From contig NZ_CP106753.1 of assembly GCF_025642115.1 (NCBI RefSeq), forward strand, positions 2,813,501 to 2,877,500: a stretch of DNA of 64,000 bases. The letters run 5' to 3'. The notes under the pieces are model-generated. The model ran no database searches. It was not told the origin of the DNA and saw only the letters and a program-made list of their open reading frames with translations. The DNA comes from Chitiniphilus purpureus (GTDB taxonomy: Bacteria; Pseudomonadota; Gammaproteobacteria; Burkholderiales; Chitinibacteraceae). The position numbers and the translations under genes are program-made. Below, one piece after another: positions 49,762 to 61,071 of this stretch; position 1 is the first letter of the stretch; the number at the start of each line of letters is the position of its first letter.

Positions 49762-50967
49762 CTACTTGCCCGGCTTGGGCAGCAACGATTCGGCGATCTG
49801 GTTCACCAGCGTCTGCTTACGGTCGGCAGTGATTTCCCAATACATCGCACCGCCCAGCTTTTTCTCCTTGATGAAGTCAAGCTTGTGCTTGAGCGCCTGC
49901 GGGTCCTCGTAGGTGACGAACTCGCCGGTCTTGGCGTTGTACAGGAACGCCGCCTTGGAAACGTCGTTCCAGTGGCGGGTGAAGCCGTTCCTGTTGATCA
50001 GGTTGGCTTCGATATCGCTGAAGTCCAGATTGCCCTCTTCCCAGGTGCCGCGCCCCTTGCCGTTGCAATCCTGGTACTCGCCATTGCGCTCGGGCGGGCA
50101 TTGCTTCCACGCGAAACCGTAGAACGGAATGCCGACCACCAGCTTGGCAGGCGGCACGCCCGCCTTCAAATACGCCTCGACCGACGACACCACGTTGAAC
50201 TTGTCGCTGATGCCGGGCTTGTTGTACGCCGGATCGTTGCGGAACGGCGCGAGGTGGCCGGAGAACTTGTTCCACAGCCCGTTGAAGTCATACGACATCA
50301 GGTTGATGAAGTCGAAATCGCGGCTCACCTTGTCCATCTCGGTGTTCTTGATGAACTTGTCGTTGCCCCACACCGCCGTGGTCAGCTCGTAGTACTTCTT
50401 GTCCTCCTTGCCCGCGGCGTCGAGCGCCTTGCGCAGTGCCGCGATCAAGTGCGTGTAGTTCTGCTTGTCCTCGGGCCGGTGCTTCATCTCGTCCGAGCCG
50501 CCCTCGACCGGGTATTCCCAATCGATGTCCACGCCGTCAAAGCCGTATTTGCGGATGAAGGCCACGGCGCTGTCGGCGAAGCGCTTGCGCGATTCGGGGG
50601 TGGCGGCAGACTCCGAGAAATTGACCGACCAGCTCCAGCCGCCGACCGAGATCAGCGTGCGCAGGTTCGGGTTCTTCTTCTTCAGCCGCTGCAGCGTTTC
50701 GAAATTGTTCTTGCCGCCGGTGTCCACCCCGGGATCGCCCACCACCACTTCGCCGTCCTTGATGTTGGCAAAGGCGTAGTTGATATGGGTGACCTTGCTC
50801 GCATCGATGTCATAGGGCAGGAAATCACGCCCGTAGGCACCCCACGAGATGTAGTAGGCCACGACGCGGTAGGGCTTGCTGGCCGCGGTGGGGACGACGG
50901 GTTCGGCAGCCTGGGCCAGCGGCAGCAGGGCTGCGGCGGTCAACAGGGCTAGAATGGGCTTACGCAT
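49762..50967 (-). CDS. Secreted GH18 chitinase, catalytic domain only
   Basis: 401 residues from [15 protein letters not shown]. The start is fixed by AAGGAGAG upstream and by the signal peptide (cleavage near AQA-AE, about 20); the longer frame is spurious. A GH18 barrel fills the rest, with DGVDIDWE (E151 the proton donor), [10 protein letters not shown] and a chitinase insertion domain around [15 protein letters not shown] sequence. No binding module is seen, unlike its downstream partner. The two GH18 genes have quite different barrels and are not a recent duplication. Confidence 0.94.
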   Translation of the reverse strand: MRKPILALLTAAALLPLAQAAEPVVPTAASKPYRVVAYYISWGAYGRDFLPYDIDASKVTHINYAFANIKDGEVVVGDPGVDTGGKNNFETLQRLKKKNPNLRTLISVGGWSWSVNFSESAATPESRKRFADSAVAFIRKYGFDGVDIDWEYPVEGGSDEMKHRPEDKQNYTHLIAALRKALDAAGKEDKKYYELTTAVWGNDKFIKNTEMDKVSRDFDFINLMSYDFNGLWNKFSGHLAPFRNDPAYNKPGISDKFNVVSSVEAYLKAGVPPAKLVVGIPFYGFAWKQCPPERNGEYQDCNGKGRGTWEEGNLDFSDIEANLINRNGFTRHWNDVSKAAFLYNAKTGEFVTYEDPQALKHKLDFIKEKKLGGAMYWEITADRKQTLVNQIAESLLPKPGK

Positions 50968-51355
50968 GGGTACTCTCCTTATCGTTCTTTGGATTCGCCC
51001 GAAGGCGGAGCCCATGCTAGCAGCATCGCCATGCCGCCATTTGTCTGCCCTTGCCGCACCCGGGCACCTGTTTTGCCTTGATTGCGCGGCTTGCCCTGCG
51101 CGCTGTGGCCTTGCTGGCAGAGCAGACTCGCGCTGTTGTTCTGCAATGCCGTCCTGCACCGACGGGCTACTGGCCGATGCAGCCAGCAGCCCGGTTGCCC
51201 GGGAGCCCAACGCAGCGATGGGCCCAAATCATTCCGCCAGACGGAATAGGCAAGTCATGCGCTGCATCGCACCAGCGGCCGCTGGTGCAACATACGGCGC
51301 GGCACCCCGCCCCCGCCGGGAATGCTGCAACCGGGGCGATACAGCGGGCAGGCCC
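50968..51355. other. 388-base intergenic region upstream of the GH18 pair
   Basis: No convincing gene is seen. It should hold the minus-strand chitinase promoter, but I find no clear -35/-10 pair and no strong stem-loop. Confidence 0.6.
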
Positions 51356-52147
51356 TCAGCGGCGGGACCAAGCGAAACAGCCGTTGGGCAACAGCGAATA
51401 GCTCACCAGCATCGCGCCATGGCGATACAACACGGCATGTTGTCCGGGGGCAGGCAGTTGCAGCGCCCAGACCATGCCGTCCCGGCTGGCCCAGGCAATC
51501 CGCGCATCGGCCGCCTCGATCGCGGCAAGGGCGCCGGCGGCGCCAGCCCCGGGACGGAACATCACCAGCACCATGCGGGCATCGGGCGGCGGCAGGGCCG
51601 CGATGGCGCCGCATACCAGCACCAAGACGGTGCAAAGCAGCGCACCGGAGCGGGGTGGCACGTTGCCACCGCCGGGATGCCGGCGCAGCCATACCCCCCA
51701 GCCCGTCACAACGAGGCCAAATACGGCGAACCAGAGCAGGTCCCAGAACAGGGGTACCTCGCTGTCCATGCGCACCCGATGCAGGCCCAGCCACCAATGA
51801 CTGAGCACTGCATCCGCGATATGCCAGGCACCGAACCCCAGCAGCACTGACCCGAGCAGACGTCGCCGTGCGCCCGGCATGACCAGCCCCGGCACGGCCT
51901 GCCATAACCGGACCAGACCGGCGATCGCCACTGCGTACATCGCGGCATGGAATACACCATCGGCCAGCACCTGCATGCGCAGATCCCCGAACGGCGCACG
52001 GGTGACGGCGCTCAGCAGGTGATGCCATTGCAGGATCTGGTGCAACAGGATGCCATCGAAGAAGCCACCCAGACTCAGGCCGAGCAACCAGCCCGCCTGG
52101 GTCAGGCGTCGGGCATCGGCAAAGCCGGGTCGGATGGTGGGGGCCAT
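51356..52147 (-). CDS. DUF2243 multi-pass membrane protein
   Basis: 263 residues from MAPTIRPGFADARR, with GGAG 9 bases upstream; an ATG five codons earlier is possible. About seven hydrophobic helices are present, and the family signature GGFFDGILLHQILQWHH carries several His that could bind metal or heme. DUF2243 proteins have no settled function. A divergent operator-like repeat lies upstream. Confidence 0.85.
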   Translation of the reverse strand: MAPTIRPGFADARRLTQAGWLLGLSLGGFFDGILLHQILQWHHLLSAVTRAPFGDLRMQVLADGVFHAAMYAVAIAGLVRLWQAVPGLVMPGARRRLLGSVLLGFGAWHIADAVLSHWWLGLHRVRMDSEVPLFWDLLWFAVFGLVVTGWGVWLRRHPGGGNVPPRSGALLCTVLVLVCGAIAALPPPDARMVLVMFRPGAGAAGALAAIEAADARIAWASRDGMVWALQLPAPGQHAVLYRHGAMLVSYSLLPNGCFAWSRR

Positions 52148-52237
52148 GGACGTGCTCCGCAAAATGGACGTCCTGGCCCAGCAAGCATCGCTCCAGCAAA
52201 GCGTCTGCCGGTTTCCGGCACCGCCGCAGCCGTCGCC

Positions 52238-52255
52238 AGTAATTTATTCATTACT
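52238..52255. promoter_or_regulatory. Operator-like inverted repeat upstream of DUF2243
   Basis: AGTAAT and ATTACT arms with a 6-base AT-rich spacer, in an otherwise GC-rich gap about 90 bases ahead of the DUF2243 start. The regulator is unknown. Confidence 0.4.
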
Positions 52256-52464
52256 TCTTTGTAAAAGGCGCCGCATCGCTTCAGCTGTCCTCACGGGCGC
52301 CTGCCAGGCAACCCGGCCCGCTGCATCACATGCCCGACGAACGGCAACAGGCCGTTTCCCACCTGATCCGCACGCGGCAGTGCTCGGCTTAAGCCAATGG
52401 CAAGCCCCTTCCATTCCCCTGGATGAGCAGACCAGCCACGCGCCGCTCCCCATACGGCACGTTT

Positions 52465-52495
52465 GTTGCACTGCACACCCCTGCAGTTGTGCAAC
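52465..52495 (+). promoter_or_regulatory. Leader hairpin ahead of the small secreted protein gene
   Basis: GTTGCAC and GTGCAAC close an outer 7-bp stem, with an inner TGCA/TGCA stem and a 3-base bulge. The hairpin ends 8 bases before the AAAGGAG ribosome-binding site, so it may affect translation or mRNA stability. Confidence 0.45.
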
Positions 52496-52519
52496 ATCCA
52501 TCCAAAGGAGCTTTCAACC

Positions 52520-52786
52520 ATGCGTACCATGACCAAGACCGCTGCCGTACTTGCTTCCGCCCTGCTGGCCACCTCGTTCGCCGTTTCCGCCGCGGACAAC
52601 GGAGGCAGCAACGGCAATACCCAGCGCGAGACGGCCAGCGCACCGGCCGAACGCGGCAACGCGACCCACCAGGAACGTCGCCGCAACCAGGGTGACAGCA
52701 GCACGCGTAACCGTGGCAGCAGCAACAATGGCAGCGGCAGCACCGGTACAAGCGGCACCGGCACAGGTACCGGCAGCTCGCGCTAA
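52520..52786 (+). CDS. Small secreted low-complexity Ser/Gly/Thr/Asn-rich protein
   Basis: 88 residues. AAAGGAG lies 9 bases before the ATG. A clean signal peptide (MRTMTKTAAVLASALLATSF… cleaved near VSA-AD, about 24) leaves a mature chain of about 64 residues, composed mainly of Ser, Gly, Thr, Asn and Arg and ending GTGTGTGSSR. No Cys and no known domain are seen. A strong leader hairpin and a strong terminator bracket it as a single transcript. I do not recognise a family; the mature part is likely disordered and periplasmic or extracellular. Confidence 0.75.
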   Translation: MRTMTKTAAVLASALLATSFAVSAADNGGSNGNTQRETASAPAERGNATHQERRRNQGDSSTRNRGSSNNGSGSTGTSGTGTGTGSSR

Positions 52787-52807
52787 GTCGCAGCCCCAAG
52801 CCAGACG

Positions 52808-52843
52808 AGGCACGGCCCCGCAACAGCGGGGCCGTGCCTTTTT
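52808..52843 (+). terminator. Terminator of the small secreted protein gene
   Basis: A 14-bp perfect stem (52808–52821 with 52826–52839), loop of 4, followed by TTTTT. Confidence 0.93.
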
Positions 52844-52874
52844 AAAAGATGGCAAGGCCGACGCCAGCCTGCGA

Positions 52875-53135
52875 CTACATGTGCCGCATCTTCTCCTCCT
52901 GCGGCCGATGCGGGTTGCGGCGGATCTTGCGCGCGGCCAAATGGTTCCTGCTGCCAAAGAACAGCAGCAGCAAGCCGGCGGCCAACAGCAAGAAGCCAAA
53001 CGGCGGCATGATCATCAAGGGCAGGCTGGCAAGAATCAGCACCACCCCCAGCAACACCACCGCCACGCCCCATGTTCCCCCGATCACATCATCCTGGTCC
53101 GGTTGCACCGGGGAATCCTGATTCTGCTGTGCCAT
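52875..53135 (-). CDS. Small two-helix inner-membrane protein
   Basis: 86 residues from MAQQNQDSP, with AAAGGAG 7 bases upstream; the ten extra codons before it are rejected. An acidic N-terminus precedes two hydrophobic helices (about 22–43 and 46–62) and a basic tail (RNHLAARKIRRNPHRPQEEK). This looks like a PGPGW-type transmembrane protein, but I cannot fix the family. Function unknown. Confidence 0.7.
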   Translation of the reverse strand: MAQQNQDSPVQPDQDDVIGGTWGVAVVLLGVVLILASLPLMIMPPFGFLLLAAGLLLLFFGSRNHLAARKIRRNPHRPQEEKMRHM

Positions 53136-53236
53136 ATCCAGTCTCCTTTGCGACGTTGCACGCATCCCCGGCCGGAGATACAGCCAGCCGGGACAGACCC
53201 GTGATGAAGCAAGAAGCGGACCGCCGCCGGCGACGC

Positions 53237-55382
<2,146 letters not shown>

Positions 55383-55399
55383 GGGCAGTCCCGGACCGG

Positions 55400-56275
55400 T
55401 CAGTGCAGGCGGGTGCCCCAGTGGAGCTTGACCCGCAAGGTATCGTAATAGTCGTAGCCGACCGGGTGCAGGATGCGCAGCGTATTGCGATAGCGCCGGA
55501 TCAGCACACGGTCCTCTTCGCGCAGCTCGCAATCGGATTGATTGTCGAAATATACGCGCGCGTCATGGGCCCGGGTCAGCAGGAATTCCACCTCGCAGGT
55601 GTCGTTGACCACGATGGGCCGATTGGACAGCGACTGCGGACAGATCGGCACCAGCGCGATCGCCGGCAGGCTCGGATGCATGATCGGGCCGCCGGAGGCA
55701 AGCGCGTAGGCGGTGGAGCCGGTGGGGGTGGACACGATCAGCCCGTCCGAGCGCTGGCTGTAGACGAACTGCCGGTCGATGAACACTTCGAATTCGATCA
55801 TCGAGCCGGTCGAGCCGCGGCTGAACACCACGTCGTTGAACGCCAGCGCCTGGGCGATTTCGTTGCCGTCGCGTCTGACCGACGTTTCCAGCAGGATGCG
55901 CTCCTCGGGGACGAAGGCTCCCGCCAGGATCTCGCCCACCCGGCGCTCCATCTCATCCAGCGGCAGATCGGTCATGAATCCCAACCGCCCCTGGTTCACG
56001 CCGATCAACGGCGTGCGGTATGGGGCGACCAGGCGCGCCACGCCAAGCATGGTGCCATCACCACCCAGCACGATGGCCAGATCCGCCACCTTGCCGATAT
56101 CGGCGCGCTCGACCCGGTCGAAGGTGTCCAGGCCGTGTTCGATGGCCGATTCGGTCTCGATCAGTACCCGGGCCCCCTGCCCGGCCAGCATCTGTGCCAG
56201 CCGCTTGATGGGTTCGGCGATGGTTGGCGTGTTCTGGCGCGAAACCAGCGCAATGTTCTTGAACAGGCTCTGCAT
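55400..56275 (-). CDS. nadK: NAD kinase
   Basis: 291 residues from MQSLFKNIALVSR. The signature GGDG is at 71–74, and NQGRLGFM and the GSTAYALASGGPI segment are present. It makes NADP+ from NAD+. It is divergent from hrcA and upstream of recN, a common proteobacterial arrangement. Confidence 0.97.
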   Translation of the reverse strand: MQSLFKNIALVSRQNTPTIAEPIKRLAQMLAGQGARVLIETESAIEHGLDTFDRVERADIGKVADLAIVLGGDGTMLGVARLVAPYRTPLIGVNQGRLGFMTDLPLDEMERRVGEILAGAFVPEERILLETSVRRDGNEIAQALAFNDVVFSRGSTGSMIEFEVFIDRQFVYSQRSDGLIVSTPTGSTAYALASGGPIMHPSLPAIALVPICPQSLSNRPIVVNDTCEVEFLLTRAHDARVYFDNQSDCELREEDRVLIRRYRNTLRILHPVGYDYYDTLRVKLHWGTRLH

Positions 56276-56373
56276 GGCGCTCCACAGTGGCGGCGGCATG
56301 GCCGGGCCGGCCATCCTCAGGTTGTGCATTTAACCATAGGCGGCGCAGGATGCGCACAGCGGCACGTGCGCGC

Positions 56374-56379
56374 TACAAT
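56374..56379 (+). promoter_or_regulatory. Candidate -10 box of hrcA, placed for a leaderless or very short-leader mRNA
   Basis: TACAAT ends 6 bases before the hrcA ATG, so transcription would start at or next to the start codon. No RBS is seen and no CIRCE element (TTAGCACTC-N9-GAGTGCTAA) is present. Confidence 0.4.
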
Positions 56380-56385
56380 CGACTC

Positions 56386-57408
56386 ATGCTGAATGAACGC
56401 GCGCAGATCCTGCTTCGTACGCTGGTGGAGCGTTATATCGCCGAGGGGCAACCGGTCGGCTCGAAAGCGCTTTCCCACTATTCCGGGCTCGATGTCAGCG
56501 CGGCCACCATCCGCAATGTCATGGCCGATCTGGAGGAGCTGGGCTTCATCGCCAGCCCGCACACCTCCGCCGGCCGCATCCCGACCGCGCGCGGTTATCG
56601 CTTCTTCGTCGACAGCTATCTCTCGGTCAGCCCGTTGGAGCGGCTCAGCCCCGAGGACATCCTGGGCAAGCATCCCGCCGGCATTGCGGCGGACAACCCG
56701 CAACGCGCGGTGGCCGCCGCCTCGCAACTGCTGTCCCAGCTCACCAACTTCGCCGGGATCGTGCTCTCGCCCAAGCGCCAGGAAGTGCGCCTCAGACAGG
56801 TGGAGTTCCTCAAGCTGTCCGACAAGCGCGTGCTGCTGATCCTTGTGACCACCGACGGCGACGTGCAGAACCGCATCCTGCACACGCAGACCGACTACGA
56901 GCCGAACCAGCTGCTCGAGGCCGCCAATTTCATCAATGCGCATTGTGCCGGCAAGACGCTGGGCTCGCTGCGGCGCACGCTCGAAGCCGAGATCCACCAG
57001 CTGCGCGGCGAACTCGTGACGCTCCTGAGCGCGGCCGTGCAACAGACGCCGCAGGACGATGCCGACAGTGTGCTGATCTACGGTGAACACCATCTGCTGG
57101 CCAGCCACGAGCTGGCCGCCAACATGGAACGGCTCAAACAGCTGTTCGAGCTGTTCGAGCGCAAGGCCGCGCTGCTGCAGCTGCTTGAAAGCGGCTGCGC
57201 CGCCCAGGGGGTGCAGATCTTCATCGGCGGCGAATCGGGGCTGGCCCCGCTGGACGAATGCTCAGTCATCACCGCGCCCTATCATGTGGACGGCCAGGTG
57301 GTCGGTACGCTCGGCGTGATCGGCCCCACCCGTATGGCCTACGAACGGGTCATTCCCATCGTCGACGTCACTGCCCGCCTGCTCTCCAACGCGCTCTCGC
57401 TGTCGTGA
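56386..57408 (+). CDS. hrcA: Heat-inducible transcription repressor HrcA
   Basis: 340 residues from MLNERAQILLRTLVERYIAEG, the family N-terminus. A winged helix-turn-helix (SAATIRNVMADLEELGFI) is followed by a GAF-like middle and dimerisation domain, ending GVIGPTRMAYERVIPIVD. It represses groE/dnaK operons at CIRCE sites elsewhere. No CIRCE lies next to its own gene. Confidence 0.97.
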   Translation: MLNERAQILLRTLVERYIAEGQPVGSKALSHYSGLDVSAATIRNVMADLEELGFIASPHTSAGRIPTARGYRFFVDSYLSVSPLERLSPEDILGKHPAGIAADNPQRAVAAASQLLSQLTNFAGIVLSPKRQEVRLRQVEFLKLSDKRVLLILVTTDGDVQNRILHTQTDYEPNQLLEAANFINAHCAGKTLGSLRRTLEAEIHQLRGELVTLLSAAVQQTPQDDADSVLIYGEHHLLASHELAANMERLKQLFELFERKAALLQLLESGCAAQGVQIFIGGESGLAPLDECSVITAPYHVDGQVVGTLGVIGPTRMAYERVIPIVDVTARLLSNALSLS

Positions 57409-57458
57409 GCGCGGCATTCCTGAAACCTGCGGCCCTGCCGCCCCGATCGGAACTTCGC

Positions 57459-58505
57459 ATGCCTCTGTTGCGCCCGCTCCTGCTTTGCCTTGCCCTTGCC
57501 GCCACCACCCCTGCCCGCGCGGACGACGCACTGCTCCAGCGCGAGGAGGTTGGCCGCTACCTGGACACCGTCGCCGCCGAGCACGGGTTCGAACGCGAAG
57601 CATTGGCCGCGCTGTTCCAGCGCGTGACGCCGCAACCGGCCATCCTGGAGGTGTTCGACCGTCCCAGCACGAGCCGGCCGTGGCATCAGTTCCGCGAGAG
57701 CTTCCTGACGTCGGCACGCGTGGTGGGCGGAGCACGCTTCATGCGTCGCCATGCCGAGATCCTGCAGGCGGTGCAACAGCGCTACGGCGTGCCGCCGGCC
57801 ATCATTGCCGCCATCATCGGCGTGGAGACCCAGTACGGGCGGATGACCGGCAACTACCGGGTGTTGGATGTATTGACCACCATGGCCTTCGATTACCCGC
57901 GCCGTGCCGAATTCTTTACGCAGGAGCTGACCCAGTTCCTGTTGCTGGCGCGTGAGGAACAGAGCGATCCGCTCACCTTCATGGGTTCGTATGCCGGCGC
58001 GATGGGCTGGCCGCAATTCATGCCGTCGAGCTTTCGCCGCTACGCGGTGGACTGGAACGGCGACCAGCATCGCGATATCTGGGGCACGCCCGAAGACGTG
58101 ATTGCCAGTGTGGCGCACTATCTGGAACAGCATGGCTGGCAGCGCCATGGTGAGCAGCCGTATCAGCCGGTGAACGTGACTCCGGAAAACACCCTTGCCG
58201 ACGTGCTCAGCAAACCGTTCGACCTGTCGCACAGCGTGGCCGAGCTGATGCAGCGCGGCGCGGTGCCGCTACATGAGCTGGATGCCTCCCAGCCGGCAGT
58301 ACTGTTCACGTTGGAAACCGAGCCGGGGGTGGAGCGCCACTACCTGGGCACCACCAACTTCTACGTCATCACACGCTACAACCGCAGCAAGCACTATGCG
58401 ATGGCCGTGTTCGAGCTGGCGGCGGCCATCGAGCGCGCCCATGCTGAAGAAGCAGACCTGCAAATCCCCGCCACGCCCCCGAAGGCACGCGCGCGCAAGC
58501 GCTGA
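57459..58505 (+). CDS. mltB: MltB-type lytic murein transglycosylase
   Basis: 348 residues from MPLLRPLLLCLALAAT. The signal peptide ends near ARA-DD (about 21); a CGGAA lies 9 bases upstream. No lipobox Cys follows the signal, so it may be soluble. The catalytic Glu is E123 in GVETQYG, with GAMGWPQFMPSS and the substrate-binding WNGDQHRD segment. It cleaves glycan strands to 1,6-anhydro-MurNAc ends. Confidence 0.94.
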   Translation: MPLLRPLLLCLALAATTPARADDALLQREEVGRYLDTVAAEHGFEREALAALFQRVTPQPAILEVFDRPSTSRPWHQFRESFLTSARVVGGARFMRRHAEILQAVQQRYGVPPAIIAAIIGVETQYGRMTGNYRVLDVLTTMAFDYPRRAEFFTQELTQFLLLAREEQSDPLTFMGSYAGAMGWPQFMPSSFRRYAVDWNGDQHRDIWGTPEDVIASVAHYLEQHGWQRHGEQPYQPVNVTPENTLADVLSKPFDLSHSVAELMQRGAVPLHELDASQPAVLFTLETEPGVERHYLGTTNFYVITRYNRSKHYAMAVFELAAAIERAHAEEADLQIPATPPKARARKR

Positions 58506-58605
58506 GCCGGCACGCCGGCCGCCGTACCCAAGCGCCAGCCGCAACGCGAGGCCCACGCGCGCCGACCAGGTCTTTCCGCCATGCCCCAGTGCCAGGGGGC
58601 CGGGT

Positions 58606-58611
58606 TAGAAT
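58606..58611 (+). promoter_or_regulatory. Candidate -10 box of the GNAT–mnmC operon, 7 bases before the start codon
   Basis: TAGAAT lies 7 bases ahead of the ATG of the acetyltransferase, again implying a leaderless transcript. No RBS and no clear -35 box is visible. Confidence 0.35.
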
Positions 58612-58618
58612 CCGTGGC

Positions 58619-59197
58619 ATGACCGTTCCCGATCCCATCCTGATCGATGTACCCACCCGGCTTGCCTGCGCGCGGCTGCAGCTGCGCTGCCCGCAGCCGG
58701 GCGATGGCGCCGCGGTCCACGCCGCCGTGCTGGCCTCATTGTCCGATCTGCGGGCCTGGCCTGCCGCGCTGCCATGGGCGCGACAGGCACCCTCGGTCAC
58801 GGTCAGCGAGCGTTGGTGCCGTCTGGCCCAGGCCGAATTCATCCTGCGCCAGCAGCTGTCCTGGCTGATCCTGAGCGCTGACGGAGCCACCGTGTTGGGT
58901 GCCTGTGGGCTGCATCAGCCGGATTGGGATCACGGTACCGCCAGTCTGGGCTATTGGGTGCACCGGGCGCACCAAAGGCGTGGCTACGCAAGCGAAGCGG
59001 TAGGCCGGGTATGCGAGCTGGCCTTCGATACCTTGGGCATGCAACGGCTGAGCATCTGCTGCGATGTGCAGAACCTGGCCAGCGCGCGGGTGGCCGAGCG
59101 GGCCGGCTTCATCCATGAAGCCCGGCTGCGGCATAGCCATCGCGATCCTGGCGGTCTGGCACACGATACCTTGCTGTACGCCAGGATAGCGCCGTGA
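58619..59197 (+). CDS. GNAT-family N-acetyltransferase (RimJ/RimL-like)
   Basis: 192 residues from MTVPDPILIDVP. GNAT fold of the RimJ/RimL type, with the acetyl-CoA loop HRAHQRRGYASEAV and the C-terminal AERAGF motif. Acceptors in the family are ribosomal-protein N-termini or small amines; the target here is unknown. The stop overlaps the mnmC GTG by 4 bases. Confidence 0.88.
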   Translation: MTVPDPILIDVPTRLACARLQLRCPQPGDGAAVHAAVLASLSDLRAWPAALPWARQAPSVTVSERWCRLAQAEFILRQQLSWLILSADGATVLGACGLHQPDWDHGTASLGYWVHRAHQRRGYASEAVGRVCELAFDTLGMQRLSICCDVQNLASARVAERAGFIHEARLRHSHRDPGGLAHDTLLYARIAP

Positions 59198-61071
59198 ACC
59201 GCATCGTCCCAGCCCGCCTGGCATTGTCGGCGCAGGGCGTGCCGTACTCCGAGGCATTTGACGATATCTATCATTCCGCTGAAGGCGGGTTGGGCCAGGC
59301 GCGCCAGGTGTTCCTCGCCGGCAATGATCTGCCGCAGGCATGGCGCGGGCGCACACTGTTCACCATCATCGAGACCGGCTTCGGCCAGGGGCTCAATTTC
59401 CTTGCGACCTGGCAGGCGTGGCGCGCCGACCCGGCACGCAGCACCCGCCTGCATTTCGTATCGGTCGAACTGCATCCGTTCAGCCGCGACGACCTGGCGC
59501 TGCTGCACGCCCGTTACCCCGAGCTGGCGCCGCTCGCGACCGAACTGCGCGCCCAATGGCCTGCGCTGACGCAAGGCATGCACCGGCTATGGTTGGACGA
59601 CGGACGGGTGGTCCTGACGCTGGGCTTCGGTGATGCGGCACACCTGCTGCCGCAAATCGAGGCCCGGGTGGATGCGATCTATCTGGATGGTTTTGCCCCG
59701 GCCAAGAACCCCGGGCTGTGGCAGGTACCGCTGTTCAAGGCGCTGTGGCGGCTTTCGCATGCTGATACCACGCTGGCGAGCTATACGGTTGCCGGCGCGG
59801 TGCGTCGCGGGCTGACCGAGGCCGGATTTGCAGTCGACAAGGTTGCAGGCTTCGGTGGCAAGCGGCAGATGCTGCGCGGCGGCACGGCACGCAGCCTGCG
59901 CCACGCAGCATCCGGTCCCGGCGAGCGCAGCGCCCTGGTCATCGGTGCCGGGCTTGCCGGCAGCGGCGTGGCCGAGCGCCTCGCGGCGCGTGGCTGGCAG
60001 GTCACGGTATTCGACGGCGCCGTGGCGCCGGCCAGTGGCGCCTCGGGCAACCATGCGGGTCTGATGCACCCTTCCTACTCGCGCGACGACAACCTGCTGG
60101 CGCGACTGACCCGTGCCGGCTGCGCCGCCACACGACATCAGCTGGCTGCGCTGGCCGCCCACGGCCTGGTGGTACCGCACCGGCACGGCGGCATCCTGCA
60201 GTTGGCCAAGCACGCCGGCCAGGCCGAGGCGATGGCGCAGATCGCCAGCGCGGGCAACTGGCCGCAACTGGCGTTTCTCGATCCTGGCGATCCGGCGGCA
60301 CTGCCTGGCAGCAGCCGCTGGGGTGGCTGGTGGTTCGCCGATGGCGCCACCATCAGCCCTTCCGCATTGTGCCGCGCCAACCTTGTCCGTCACCCGGAAC
60401 TTGTCACCGTGCGCACGACCGCCATGGTCGCAAGCCTCGCCGCCACCGCACAGGGCTGGGAAGCCCGCGATGCGGATGGGGCCATCCTTGGCTGCGCCGC
60501 CGTCGCGATCCTGGCCAACGCCACTGCCGCACGCCTGCTGACCCAGGCGGAAGGCCTGCCGCTGGCGGATGCGCCACGCGTGGCCACCGTGGTTGCCGAC
60601 GATCCCGCCTTGCCGGTGCACGCGCTGGCCGGCGATGCCTATCTCACCGCGGCATTGGACGGCTGGCGCGTGGCGGGCGCGGCGCCGCTGGCAAATGGCC
60701 TGGCGCAGGCGCAGGCCGACAATCTTGCCAGCCTCGCTGCGATATTGCCGCACGCTGCACCGCTTGAAGCACACGTATGCCAAAGCCGCGCCTGCGCCCG
60801 CCCCGGTGCCCCGGACCGCTTGCCGCTGATTGGCCAGCTCCCACTGCCCCGGCAGGACGGCGCCTGCCATCAATTGCGCCAGATCGCGCGGCAGCCCGGC
60901 TTGTACGGCGTGCTGGCGTTCGGCTCCCGTGGACTGTCGTGGACCATGCTGGCCGGCGAACTGCTCGCCAGCCAGCTTGAAGGCGAACCCCTGCCCTTGG
61001 CGCGTGCCCTGGTCGAAGCCGTCGACCCGGCGCGCTTCATGCTGCGCTCGCTGCGCAGTGGGCATGCCTGA
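59194..61071 (+). CDS. mnmC: Bifunctional tRNA (mnm5s2U34) methyltransferase/FAD oxidoreductase MnmC
   Basis: 625 residues, starting at a GTG overlapped with the previous stop. The N-terminal SAM-dependent methyltransferase (about 1–240) carries ETGFGQGLNFL and FAPAKNPGLW. The C-terminal DAAO-like FAD domain starts LVIGAGLAGSGVAERLA (near 246). The FAD half removes the carboxymethyl of cmnm5s2U and the methyltransferase half completes mnm5s2U in tRNA wobble positions. Both halves are intact. Confidence 0.97.
   Translation: MNRIVPARLALSAQGVPYSEAFDDIYHSAEGGLGQARQVFLAGNDLPQAWRGRTLFTIIETGFGQGLNFLATWQAWRADPARSTRLHFVSVELHPFSRDDLALLHARYPELAPLATELRAQWPALTQGMHRLWLDDGRVVLTLGFGDAAHLLPQIEARVDAIYLDGFAPAKNPGLWQVPLFKALWRLSHADTTLASYTVAGAVRRGLTEAGFAVDKVAGFGGKRQMLRGGTARSLRHAASGPGERSALVIGAGLAGSGVAERLAARGWQVTVFDGAVAPASGASGNHAGLMHPSYSRDDNLLARLTRAGCAATRHQLAALAAHGLVVPHRHGGILQLAKHAGQAEAMAQIASAGNWPQLAFLDPGDPAALPGSSRWGGWWFADGATISPSALCRANLVRHPELVTVRTTAMVASLAATAQGWEARDADGAILGCAAVAILANATAARLLTQAEGLPLADAPRVATVVADDPALPVHALAGDAYLTAALDGWRVAGAAPLANGLAQAQADNLASLAAILPHAAPLEAHVCQSRACARPGAPDRLPLIGQLPLPRQDGACHQLRQIARQPGLYGVLAFGSRGLSWTMLAGELLASQLEGEPLPLARALVEAVDPARFMLRSLRSGHA

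Larger units (their letters stand above)
52148..52519. other. 372-base divergent intergenic region
   Basis: It lies between the DUF2243 gene and the small secreted protein gene. It holds an AGTAAT-N6-ATTACT inverted repeat (52238–52255) on the DUF2243 side and a bulged hairpin (52465–52495) just ahead of the small gene's RBS. No coding frame is supported. Confidence 0.6.

Noticed and set aside
56276..56385. CIRCE operator in front of hrcA
   Set aside because: I searched the gap by eye for TTAGCACTC/GAGTGCTAA and found no match.
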